Shown here: positions 8,483 to 15,614 of the stretch, one piece after another
How positions within the stretch are numbered: position 1 is the first letter of the stretch
Layout: every line of letters begins with the position of its first letter
Assembly (NCBI RefSeq): GCF_001467525.1
Contig: NZ_LNXS01000036.1
Span: 34,147 to 98,146 of the forward strand
DNA length: 64,000 bases
Direction: 5' to 3'
From: Legionella anisa
Lineage (GTDB): Bacteria > Pseudomonadota > Gammaproteobacteria > Legionellales > Legionellaceae
Translations under genes and position numbers: made by a program
The notes under the pieces: generated by a model
Told to the model about the DNA's origin: nothing
The model's database searches: none
Seen by the model: only the letters and a program-made list of their open reading frames with translations

Positions 8483-10117
8483 TTATTTAGTTTTTAATTT
8501 GGGTAGATTCGATAAAATTTGAGTCAGTGTATTGCTGGTGTTTTGCATCTGCGAGATTAAGAGATCCACGGCATTCCATTGTTTATAATATCTTTTTTCA
8601 AGAGTAATGCTGCGTTCATTGATGCGTTCTTGCATTTCATCTAATTGTTTTGCCTGCGTATTTAAACGATCTATTCGTTCCTCAATTTCACCGTCTTCAC
8701 CGATTAATGAATCTAAATAGCCATCAATCAATGAGGCCAACCCATCACTGACAATAATTTGTCCTCTATCCCCAACGAGTCCAGAAAGAACATCAATTGA
8801 TAATGTACTGAAGTCGCCAGTACCATTTAGAGTAATTCCATCTGTCGAGTTGGCTAAAACGCCTCCTATGGTACCTGACATGCTCATGCCCGGCGTATAT
8901 TCATTTAAAATGACATCATAAGCTCCTGCAGCAACTTCAGTATCCAATGAATTAATTTTAATATTGGGATCGGTAGCAGTTATTTTTTTGGCAAATAAAT
9001 TCCCAATATCCTGATAATTATTTTTAATCGCTTCATCCAACATTTCGGAATCAATTTCCAGCAGACCATGCTTATCACTGGTAATCCCCAAGTCAGCTAG
9101 ACTTTGGATTGGGCCATTAGTAGTTAATGGGTTTGTGGCTAAGTGGTATAAGTTTGTTTTTAAATCTCTAAGTTTGTCGTCACCTTGCAATACTCCTCTT
9201 TTTCTGGTTTCCATATCGAAACCAGTTAAAGCAGTGATGAAATTAATAAAATCATTATATTTTTTGACGAAATCATTAATTAAACCTTTGAGATGCTCTA
9301 CATCTTTTTTCACGGTTAAGGTGATTGTTGTTGCTGGATCAGCTTGTCGAAGGTCGAGCGTGATTCCTGTTAACGCATTTTCCAATTGATTACTGCTTTC
9401 ACTCAAAAGCAATCCATTGATTTGTACCTGGCTATTTTGGGCTGCCATAGTTTGATTTAAAGAGGTATTGCTTGTTGTCGGATCATAATTCAAGGCCGTT
9501 AAACTACCTGTAATTTGCATCGCGTATTTTTCACCTGTTTCAGAAGAGGTTAACGTTAATCTGGAGCCAACACCATCTTGTACAATCGCTGCGGTAACAC
9601 CTGCATTTGCGGCATTAATGGCATCGCGAACCGTACTAAGGCTATCATTTCCTGGAGTGATATTAATTGTCACAGGATCTACCTCGGTATTTAGTGTGAA
9701 GGTTGTATTGTTATTGCTGTAGGTACCAAAGTTTATTGTAATGCTGCCGCTACCTACTGAAGAACTGTTGTTAGTAAAATAACCACTTGCAAGACTTTGC
9801 GCTTGAGCTAATTGATTCACTTTTATTTGATATAAACCTTCGGCTGCTTGTTCTGTCACTGATGCAGAAATATACCCTGGTTCACTGAGTAATAAATTCA
9901 TTTTATTCAATTCACTAGCATAAGATAGGGAACTGAGTGTTGTTTGAAAATTGGATATGGCACTTTTTAATTGGCCAAAAGCAGATAACTCAGTTGTAAC
10001 GGAATTAAGCTTTTTATCGTGTCGTACTTGTGCTGGCATGAGATCGGCTTTGACCATGCTTTCAACCATTGCTTTAATGTCTAAACCTGACCCAATGCCC
10101 GGAGTTGAGAGGCCCAT
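8483..10117 (-). CDS. fliD: Flagellar hook-associated protein 2 (filament cap)
   Basis: The 544-residue cap protein sits at the filament tip and inserts flagellin monomers. The N-terminal FliD_N region is clear (GLSTPGIGSGLDIKAMVESMVKADL is shared almost word for word with other FliD). The middle domains are Thr/Asn-rich. The C-terminal FliD_C region ends in a coiled coil (about 475-520, EERIDRLNTQAKQLDEMQER). The gene lies between flaG and fliS. A small inverted repeat (TAGGGTCT at 10137-10144 and AGACCCTA at 10188-10195) lies in its 115-bp upstream gap; I cannot assign it a role. Confidence 0.94.
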   Translation of the reverse strand: MGLSTPGIGSGLDIKAMVESMVKADLMPAQVRHDKKLNSVTTELSAFGQLKSAISNFQTTLSSLSYASELNKMNLLLSEPGYISASVTEQAAEGLYQIKVNQLAQAQSLASGYFTNNSSSVGSGSITINFGTYSNNNTTFTLNTEVDPVTINITPGNDSLSTVRDAINAANAGVTAAIVQDGVGSRLTLTSSETGEKYAMQITGSLTALNYDPTTSNTSLNQTMAAQNSQVQINGLLLSESSNQLENALTGITLDLRQADPATTITLTVKKDVEHLKGLINDFVKKYNDFINFITALTGFDMETRKRGVLQGDDKLRDLKTNLYHLATNPLTTNGPIQSLADLGITSDKHGLLEIDSEMLDEAIKNNYQDIGNLFAKKITATDPNIKINSLDTEVAAGAYDVILNEYTPGMSMSGTIGGVLANSTDGITLNGTGDFSTLSIDVLSGLVGDRGQIIVSDGLASLIDGYLDSLIGEDGEIEERIDRLNTQAKQLDEMQERINERSITLEKRYYKQWNAVDLLISQMQNTSNTLTQILSNLPKLKTK

Positions 10118-10231
10118 AATATTCCCTTATCTGTTTTAGGGTCTATTGACAATTCTACTATCTTGACTCAACTTAGCGAATTATCAAAGACCCTAGTAAT
10201 TCAATGAAATTACATTTATCCATAAAGTGCA

Positions 10232-10516
10232 TCAAACACGTTTATCTATAGAACCACTAATTATCCCATCAAGCAAGTTAAGTAAATCCAAATACTCATC
10301 CGAGGGTATTTTGCGTATTATCTTGTCTGAGATTTTATCAGTGACTATAGTTTGCAAAAGACCTGTGGCATGGTCTATCGCCTGTTTCGAATCAGTATCC
10401 AGATTCAGATCCGATGTAGCGCATTTAGTCACAGGCTTAATATTTTTATCTTTTAATTTGACTGAATCACTTTGTAGCAATTTATTATTTGCTGGAGGAA
10501 TCGATTCCATAGTCAT
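10232..10516 (-). CDS. flaG: FlaG family flagellar protein
   Basis: This small 94-residue protein sits between flagellin and fliD, the standard flaG position. The C-terminal IRKIPSDEYLDLLNLLDG resembles the FlaG signature V-I-R-Q-I-P-x-E-E-x-L, and the N-terminal half is hydrophilic and variable. FlaG affects filament length in some bacteria. A Shine-Dalgarno AGGAGT lies 9 nt before the ATG at 10516; a second ATG two codons later is also possible. The call rests on the short motif plus gene order. Confidence 0.75.
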   Translation of the reverse strand: MTMESIPPANNKLLQSDSVKLKDKNIKPVTKCATSDLNLDTDSKQAIDHATGLLQTIVTDKISDKIIRKIPSDEYLDLLNLLDGIISGSIDKRV

Positions 10517-10566
10517 TTTTTTACTCCTTTCCCTTGATCGATACCTTAATCATTGGGATATATAAG

Positions 10567-10594
10567 CCGAAAAGCGGCAAAAGCCGCATTTCGG
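10567..10594 (-). terminator. Hairpin after flaA
   Basis: CCGAAAAGCGGC (10567-10578) and GCCGCATTTCGG (10583-10594) form a 12-bp stem with one mismatch and a 4-nt loop, starting 20 bp past the flagellin stop. On the minus strand it is followed by CTTATATAT rather than a clean T run. It may therefore be a partial terminator, or a 3-prime stabiliser that lets some transcription continue into flaG. Confidence 0.6.
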
Positions 10595-10613
10595 TTTTTA
10601 CTTTCTTTTACAA

Positions 10614-12038
10614 CTATCCTAACAAGGAAAGAACAGATTGTGGCATCGCATTTGCTTGGGCCAACATTGCTGTTCCTGCTTGTTGTAAGATTTGGTTTTT
10701 AGTTAAACTTGCCATTTCTGCTGCATAGTCAGTATCTTGAATACGGCTGCGTGCGGCGGACATATTATCAGATACGTTTTGCAGGTTAGCTACTGTTGCA
10801 TCAAGTCGGTTTTGCAAAGCACCTAATGCAGCGCGGTTATTAGTGACGCTATCTAAGGCAGCACTGATTCTCAATATAGCTTGCTCTGCGCCATCTTGAG
10901 TCGTGATGTCAATACTATTAACACCATTTGTATCCAGGCTGATTGTACCTGATAAACCAACATCAGCTATAGTTCCACCTACAGAAATAGTTTGAGCAGC
11001 GCTCACAGTAAGTTGTCCGCGCAGTGTCGCTGCAAATGGACCACCTGTGACTGTAAGCCCGTCAGTACCTGCAGTAAATCCGGTACCACTTTCAGTTACG
11101 GCAATGTTTCTTCCATCTGCTGCAGTTAACGTCATGTCACCACCATTTAGAGCTGCCACAACCCCTGTTTGACTGCTTACGGCATTGATTGCATCCATAA
11201 GGTCAGTATTGGTTAATGCAGTGGAGACGTCTTGGTTCGTAAATATAGCAACGCCGTTAATGGTCAGGTTATAAGTATCCGCTGCTGTACCACCTATAGC
11301 TCCGACAGTTTGGGTACCACTTGTTGATGCGGTTACTGTTAAACCAGGAACACCTGCAGCATTAATTGCAGCAGCTTTAGCATATGCAGATGAGCTGTCT
11401 TGGCCATTTGCTGTGCCCACATAGTTTGCAGACGAACTGACGCTAACTGCTGGGTTAGTACCAAGAGCAAGAGTAATATCAGCGGCAGCATTGGCACTTA
11501 CTGTGGTTCCTTGTTGATAAGCAATACTACCTATTGTTGAGGAGGCAATACTGTTTATTGAAAATGAAAGGGTTTCACCTGCATTAGAGCCAATTTGCAG
11601 AGAGGCGTTAGTGTATGAACCATTTAAAATGCTTTGACCGTTAAATTGCGTACTCGTAGCGATATGATCCATTTCACTCAAAAGATTATTTACTTCATTT
11701 TGTAACGCTTGACGGTTGGATTGGCTATAAGTTCCGTTTGCAGATTGAAGCGCCAACTCCCTCATACGTTGTAAAAGGTTGGTTGACTCTTGCATCGCGC
11801 CTTCCGCAACTTGTGCGAGTGAAATACCATCATTAGCATTTTTCACTGCTTGATCCATTCCGCGAATTTGTGATGTCATATTTGTTGCAATTGCCAGCCC
11901 TGCAGCATCATCTTTTGCACTATTAATTTTTAAACCAGATGATAATCTTTGTATCGCAGTTGCCATAGCGTTACTTGATTTAGACAAGTTACGTTGAGCA
12001 ATTAACGAGGGCACGTTGGTATTAATAATTTGAGCCAT
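10614..12038 (-). CDS. flaA: Flagellin
   Basis: The filament subunit has 474 residues. The conserved D0/D1 N-terminus ([17 protein letters not shown], then [19 protein letters not shown]) covers about 1-140. The C-terminal coiled domain covers about 390-474, with [19 protein letters not shown], and ends in the leucine-rich QSVLSLLG. The middle is a Thr/Ala/Gly-rich variable region (about 165-385) with flagellin_IN-like repeats. The conserved ends match the parts of Legionella flagellin sensed by mouse NAIP5. It is read from the sigma-28 promoter at 12133-12159. Confidence 0.96.
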   Translation of the reverse strand: MAQIINTNVPSLIAQRNLSKSSNAMATAIQRLSSGLKINSAKDDAAGLAIATNMTSQIRGMDQAVKNANDGISLAQVAEGAMQESTNLLQRMRELALQSANGTYSQSNRQALQNEVNNLLSEMDHIATSTQFNGQSILNGSYTNASLQIGSNAGETLSFSINSIASSTIGSIAYQQGTTVSANAAADITLALGTNPAVSVSSSANYVGTANGQDSSSAYAKAAAINAAGVPGLTVTASTSGTQTVGAIGGTAADTYNLTINGVAIFTNQDVSTALTNTDLMDAINAVSSQTGVVAALNGGDMTLTAADGRNIAVTESGTGFTAGTDGLTVTGGPFAATLRGQLTVSAAQTISVGGTIADVGLSGTISLDTNGVNSIDITTQDGAEQAILRISAALDSVTNNRAALGALQNRLDATVANLQNVSDNMSAARSRIQDTDYAAEMASLTKNQILQQAGTAMLAQANAMPQSVLSLLG

Positions 12039-12132
12039 AATTATAGTCTCCTCAGACCTAAATCCCTGGTTTGGGACATTTTATAAATTGGCAAATTCCT
12101 TTTTAATGGCGAATTTACCGTACGCAAAAAGG

Positions 12133-12159
12133 TTATCGGACATATGGCAAAAAACTTTA
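12133..12159 (-). promoter_or_regulatory. Sigma-28 (FliA) promoter of flaA
   Basis: On the minus strand TAAA (12156-12159) is followed by exactly 15 nt and then TCCGATAA (12133-12140). The FliA consensus is TAAA-N15-GCCGATAA, so 11 of 12 conserved bases match with ideal spacing. Transcription would start near 12126 and give a leader of about 88 nt before the flagellin ATG. Confidence 0.88.
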
Positions 12160-12263
12160 GACTCACATCTGTTTTTTTGCAAAAAAATGGAAAATATATT
12201 TATTAAAATGAATGAGTTGCATTTTTTGAGCATTTTGTTTTTGTTTCTGGTTATCTCAATGGG

Positions 12264-12434
12264 TTACTTTATTAACTTCAAGACAATCGCACGATAAAAC
12301 CGTTCTATCGTCCAATGAGCATGATGAGCTCTCTCAAAATCAAAGCGACCCTGGTTTTGGATTACCTTGGCGATTGTAGTGGCATTTGCTTGCCTACCAA
12401 CTCGGTTGTGGAAAAAGTCTCTTGTAATAGAAAT
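12264..12434 (-). pseudogene. Transposase remnant (IS4/IS701-like C-terminal fragment)
   Basis: A minus-strand frame with no start of its own reads ...FHNRVGRQANATTIAK, then GRFDFERAHHAHWTIERFYRAI, and stops at 12264. The HWTIERFYRAIKQ-like helix is typical of the region around the last acidic residue of IS4/IS701-type DDE transposases. The frame ends right after that motif and no terminal repeats are visible, so this is a decayed fragment. It borders the accessory block 12.3-14.3 kb. The family call rests on one short motif. Confidence 0.45.
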
Positions 12435-12449
12435 TAAATTGAATAAAAT

Positions 12450-13490
12450 ATGCTTATTCTGAATATTAAATACAATAAAATGTTTGATAATTTACCGATT
12501 GAAGTGTCAGCTCATATTTATTCGTTTTTTAATAAACAAAATGAGAAACATGTATTTTCAAGAATCAGTAGAAAATATAATAAAATATACTGGATTGAAC
12601 AGTGCAAAGAAAAATATGGGTTCTCTCCTGAAGAAGATGCTCGAGAAATTTATCTGGCGATGGCTCTAATTGATGAGGCTATAGATAAAAAAAATTCTAT
12701 CGATGAAAAAGAAATTGATTTATTTTATGAAAAATTAATCCAATACAACACGAATTATCCAGGAAATTCTGAAGTTATATATCACCTTGCTAAGTTATAT
12801 TTAAGAAATAAATCCAAGTATCAAAATATTGAACTAGGCAAATCACTTTGTGAGCAAGCGGCAACATTAAATCATAATGGTGCTAGACAACTGCTTGGAA
12901 GTTTTTATCGAGATGGATTATATGGTTATCCTTTCGATGCTCTTGTTGCCATTAAATATTATAAAGATGCTGCTATCAGCGGCAGTAATAATGCAGCTGT
13001 GGAACTTGGTATTTCATTTAGGGATGGTTGTGGAAGTATAGAAAGGAATGTAGAGCAAGCAATTTATTATTTAAATATGGCCGTCAATCGAAATGATAAT
13101 CGGGCAGCTCGAATATTAGGACTTTCTTATTGTGATGGAATAGGTGCTATACCGCAAAATCAAGAGAAGGCAATATTGAATTATAAATTGGCGGCAACAC
13201 GAGGAGATAATATAGCTGCGCGGGATTTAGGATCCTCTTTTCGTGATGGACTAGGTTGTATTAGGAAAAACGCCGAGTTGGCTATTGAATATTTTAGAAT
13301 GGCAGCTTTACGAGAAGATATTGAGGCTGCAATAAATTTAGGTGTATCTTTTGCTTTTGGAAGAGGCTGCATTGCAAAGGATCATAATGAATCTGCATAT
13401 TACTTAACTCTTGCCGCGAATTCTGGGGATCAACGAGCTGTAAAAATGCTGGAAGATTTAAACATGAATCTAAAGCTAACATTAAATTAA
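12450..13490 (+). CDS. F-box-like and Sel1-repeat protein, candidate effector
   Basis: This is a 346-residue soluble protein. Residues 12-50 (MFDNLPIEVSAHIYSF then FSRISRKYNKI) fit the eukaryotic F-box pattern of L-P-x-E followed by helices with V/I-x-R-x-S-x-x-x. About six Sel1/TPR-like repeats follow from residue 107 to 335, with A-x-x-L-G-x-x-[FY]-x-D-G and A-I-x-Y-[YF]-x-x-A-A units (for example AARDLGSSFRDGLG). F-box proteins recruit SCF ubiquitin ligase through Skp1, and Sel1 repeats bind other proteins, so the shape suggests a host ubiquitin adaptor. Legionella uses F-box effectors (AnkB, LegU1) and Sel1 effectors (LpnE, EnhC) separately. The start could be 12450 or the ATG at 12480; neither has a clear ribosome site. 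It is AT-rich compared with its neighbours. Domains are seen in the sequence; export and function are inferred. Confidence 0.75.
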   Translation: MLILNIKYNKMFDNLPIEVSAHIYSFFNKQNEKHVFSRISRKYNKIYWIEQCKEKYGFSPEEDAREIYLAMALIDEAIDKKNSIDEKEIDLFYEKLIQYNTNYPGNSEVIYHLAKLYLRNKSKYQNIELGKSLCEQAATLNHNGARQLLGSFYRDGLYGYPFDALVAIKYYKDAAISGSNNAAVELGISFRDGCGSIERNVEQAIYYLNMAVNRNDNRAARILGLSYCDGIGAIPQNQEKAILNYKLAATRGDNIAARDLGSSFRDGLGCIRKNAELAIEYFRMAALREDIEAAINLGVSFAFGRGCIAKDHNESAYYLTLAANSGDQRAVKMLEDLNMNLKLTLN

Positions 13491-13495
13491 TCGAC

Positions 13496-13522
13496 AATAG
13501 CTCCTATTTGGAAGGAGCTATT
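13496..13522. terminator. Bidirectional terminator between convergent genes
   Basis: AATAGCTCC (13496-13504) pairs perfectly with GGAGCTATT (13514-13522) across a 9-nt loop, followed on the plus strand by TATTAAAATAAG. It lies exactly between the stop codons of the F-box/Sel1 gene and the ADP-ribosyltransferase-like gene. Confidence 0.8.
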
Positions 13523-13537
13523 TATTAAAATAAGTGA

Positions 13538-14257
13538 TTAAAAGTAATCGGGAACGAAAGGCGCTTTCTCCAGGGTTCCAGTGCGACGATCCTGATGATG
13601 CCAATTTTTTACTTCGTGACTTGCTTTAGTCATAAATTCTCTGAATTTCGAGTCATCAAGTCTTAGCTGCATTAAACAGGATTTAAACTTTTCTTCTGCA
13701 GAGCCATTAACATATAGAATGTCATCGGGTCCTTTTCCTTGCGCATCACTTGTTCTAGCAGCAAGAATGTGTAAGGGTGAAATAGCAGATGAACGGTACT
13801 CCATTAAATCAATAAACCCTAAGTCATTATTTCCCTCAACAGTTCTGCTTGAATTGAATCCTAAAGTTTGCCCTTCAAAGTTCACAGCGGTTTCTGGATC
13901 AATTAAGGTAGCATACACATATGCTGTTTTATGCTGTATTGTTGACTGAATATCTGCATATAAACTCCCAATATATGGGCTAGCACTTAAAACGACGCTT
14001 TCTGAAGGATCTCTTTGGTTATCATATTTGGGAATAAATCCTTCCTTGAACACGCTTTCAGGAGGTTGGGTTGTGCCTCGATACATAACACAAATACTTT
14101 TATTTTTAGGACGACTGGTATACATCGAATCTGTGAAAAACATATTTGCATAGTATGATGTCATTGAATCACTACTATTAAGATATCCATCAATTTTCTT
14201 TTGAAAATCTTGTTCAATTTCTTCCGTAGTTATATTTAAGACTCTCTTCTCTAACAT
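13538..14257 (-). CDS. ADP-ribosyltransferase-like protein (pertussis/cholera toxin type), candidate effector
   Basis: The product has 239 residues. VMYRGTTQPPESVFKEGF (58-74) matches the start of pertussis toxin S1 (YRYDSRPPEDVFQNGF), giving the NAD-binding Arg60. SVVLSASPYIGSLYAD (87-102) corresponds to the S-T-S strand and helix, though with Ser-Ala-Ser. TAYVYATLIDPETAVNF follows as the next strand. LMEYRSSAISPLHI (151-164) lines up with SEYLAHRRIPPENI and gives the likely catalytic Glu153. So the order R, S-x-S, E of the RSE class is complete. No signal peptide or B-subunit gene is present, which argues for injection by a secretion system rather than an AB5 toxin. The target is unknown. 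The ATG at 14257 lies inside one arm of a 14-bp inverted repeat. Confidence 0.75.
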   Translation of the reverse strand: MLEKRVLNITTEEIEQDFQKKIDGYLNSSDSMTSYYANMFFTDSMYTSRPKNKSICVMYRGTTQPPESVFKEGFIPKYDNQRDPSESVVLSASPYIGSLYADIQSTIQHKTAYVYATLIDPETAVNFEGQTLGFNSSRTVEGNNDLGFIDLMEYRSSAISPLHILAARTSDAQGKGPDDILYVNGSAEEKFKSCLMQLRLDDSKFREFMTKASHEVKNWHHQDRRTGTLEKAPFVPDYF

Positions 14258-14342
14258 AATATTTACTCACTTTAAAGCATTAATTTGGGCTTACAGATTA
14301 CTTATGTTTGGCGTATAAATAATCTATATGAGTAAATATTAT
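14256..14342. promoter_or_regulatory. 14-bp inverted repeat spanning the toxin-like gene start
   Basis: ATAATATTTACTCA (14256-14269) and its exact reverse complement TGAGTAAATATTAT (14329-14342) are separated by 59 bp. The first arm includes part of the ATG of the ADP-ribosyltransferase-like gene and the other lies where its promoter could be. It could be a regulator binding pair or a long-range RNA stem hiding the start codon. The rest of the 438-bp gap to accD is AT-rich, with no open frame that I would support. Confidence 0.5.
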
Positions 14343-14659
14343 TCATCAGCAAGTATTAATTACACCTTAAAGTGTTCATTATTTATTTTATGATTGCTTA
14401 AATTTTTTTATGATTTAGGACGTGGATATTTTTTAATGTAGATAAAAATCAGTAGATTAGAAGAAAATTTGTCCTATTTAGACATCTATAGATAATCTGA
14501 TAGAAATAATTTTGTTTTCTAATTTTAATAATGACTTCGTAGAGATCGTTCTCAATCGACGAGTTCATCTCTCCTTTCCTCTAAAACTCATCTCTTGCTT
14601 ACTGCTCAAGAAAAATTCGAATCCGGTTTAATGTGCATTTAAGAATATTTTTTTCTGTG

Positions 14660-14681
14660 TATAATATTATGATTCTATAAT
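14660..14681 (+). promoter_or_regulatory. Possible accD promoter -10 boxes
   Basis: Two perfect TATAAT hexamers lie at 14660-14665 and 14676-14681, 31 and 15 bp before the accD ATG. No good TTGACA partner is seen 17 bp upstream, so which one is used, if either, is open. Confidence 0.3.
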
Positions 14682-14695
14682 ATTGGGTTCCAATT

Positions 14696-15583
14696 ATGAG
14701 TTGGTTTAAAAAACTATTGCCTTCAAGAGTGAGTACGAGTTCCTCCCAAAAAAAAGGAGTTCCTGAGGGTTTATGGCTTAAATGTTCAGGCTGTAACGAA
14801 GTTCTCTATAGTACTGAATTAGAAAAGAATTTAATGGTATGTCCCTCCTGTAATTTCCATCATCGGATATCTGCACGGGTCCGAATTCAGCAATTTCTTG
14901 ATGAGGGAGGCCAGGAAGAGATTGCTGAATTATTAGAACCTCAAGATCGATTAAAGTTTAGGGACTCAAAAAAATATAAAGATAGGATCTCACAAGCACA
15001 AAAAACAACAGGCGAGAAGGAAGCTTTGATTATTGTCAAAGGTACGTTATTACAACAACCTGTAGTTGTTGGATCCTTTGAATTCAATTTTATGGGTGGC
15101 TCCATGGGCGCTACGGTAGGGGAGAAATTTGTTCGTGCAATTCAAGTAGCAACAAAAGAACAAAGACCTTATATTTGTTTTACTGCAAGTGGCGGTGCAC
15201 GGATGCAAGAAGGGCTTTTTTCCTTAATGCAAATGGCCAAAACTTCAGCTGCTCTGGCCAAATTTGCTGAAACGGGCTTACCTTTTATTGTCGTGTTGAC
15301 TGATCCAACCATGGGCGGGGTTTCTGCCAGCTTTGCAAGTCTGGGAGATGTGATTATTGCTGAGCCTAATGCGTTAATTGGTTTCGCTGGTCCCAGAGTT
15401 ATTGAGCAAACTGTAAGACAAACTTTACCTGAGGGGTTTCAGCGTAGCGAATTTTTGTTAGAGCATGGACATATCGATATGATTCTCGAAAGAAAAGATA
15501 TCCGTCCAGTTGTTGCTGAATTAATTGCTAAATTAACGCGCAAAAGTGTAGGGGATTCAGTTGCCAAAGCAGGATCGTATTAG
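14696..15583 (+). CDS. accD: Acetyl-CoA carboxylase carboxyltransferase subunit beta
   Basis: The 295-residue beta subunit, with AccA, moves the carboxyl group from biotin to acetyl-CoA to form malonyl-CoA, the first step of fatty-acid synthesis. A four-cysteine zinc ribbon is present at Cys30, Cys33, Cys49 and Cys52. The crotonase-like carboxyltransferase core includes the conserved [11 protein letters not shown] and [12 protein letters not shown]. Length and both signatures are standard. It leads accD-folC-dedD-cvpA, a common gammaproteobacterial order. Confidence 0.96.
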   Translation: MSWFKKLLPSRVSTSSSQKKGVPEGLWLKCSGCNEVLYSTELEKNLMVCPSCNFHHRISARVRIQQFLDEGGQEEIAELLEPQDRLKFRDSKKYKDRISQAQKTTGEKEALIIVKGTLLQQPVVVGSFEFNFMGGSMGATVGEKFVRAIQVATKEQRPYICFTASGGARMQEGLFSLMQMAKTSAALAKFAETGLPFIVVLTDPTMGGVSASFASLGDVIIAEPNALIGFAGPRVIEQTVRQTLPEGFQRSEFLLEHGHIDMILERKDIRPVVAELIAKLTRKSVGDSVAKAGSY

Positions 15584-15614
15584 AACTCTTACGAAGCATA
15601 CGGTAGAGAGAGAA

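Noticed and set aside
10137..10195. Inverted repeat upstream of fliD as an operator or terminator
   Set aside because: Eight base pairs across 43 nt with no T run and no known site; mentioned only in the fliD entry.
12088..12297. Plus-strand open frame of 69 codons upstream of the F-box gene
   Set aside because: It runs through the flaA sigma-28 promoter and the transposase remnant, has no ribosome site and no recognisable protein pattern.
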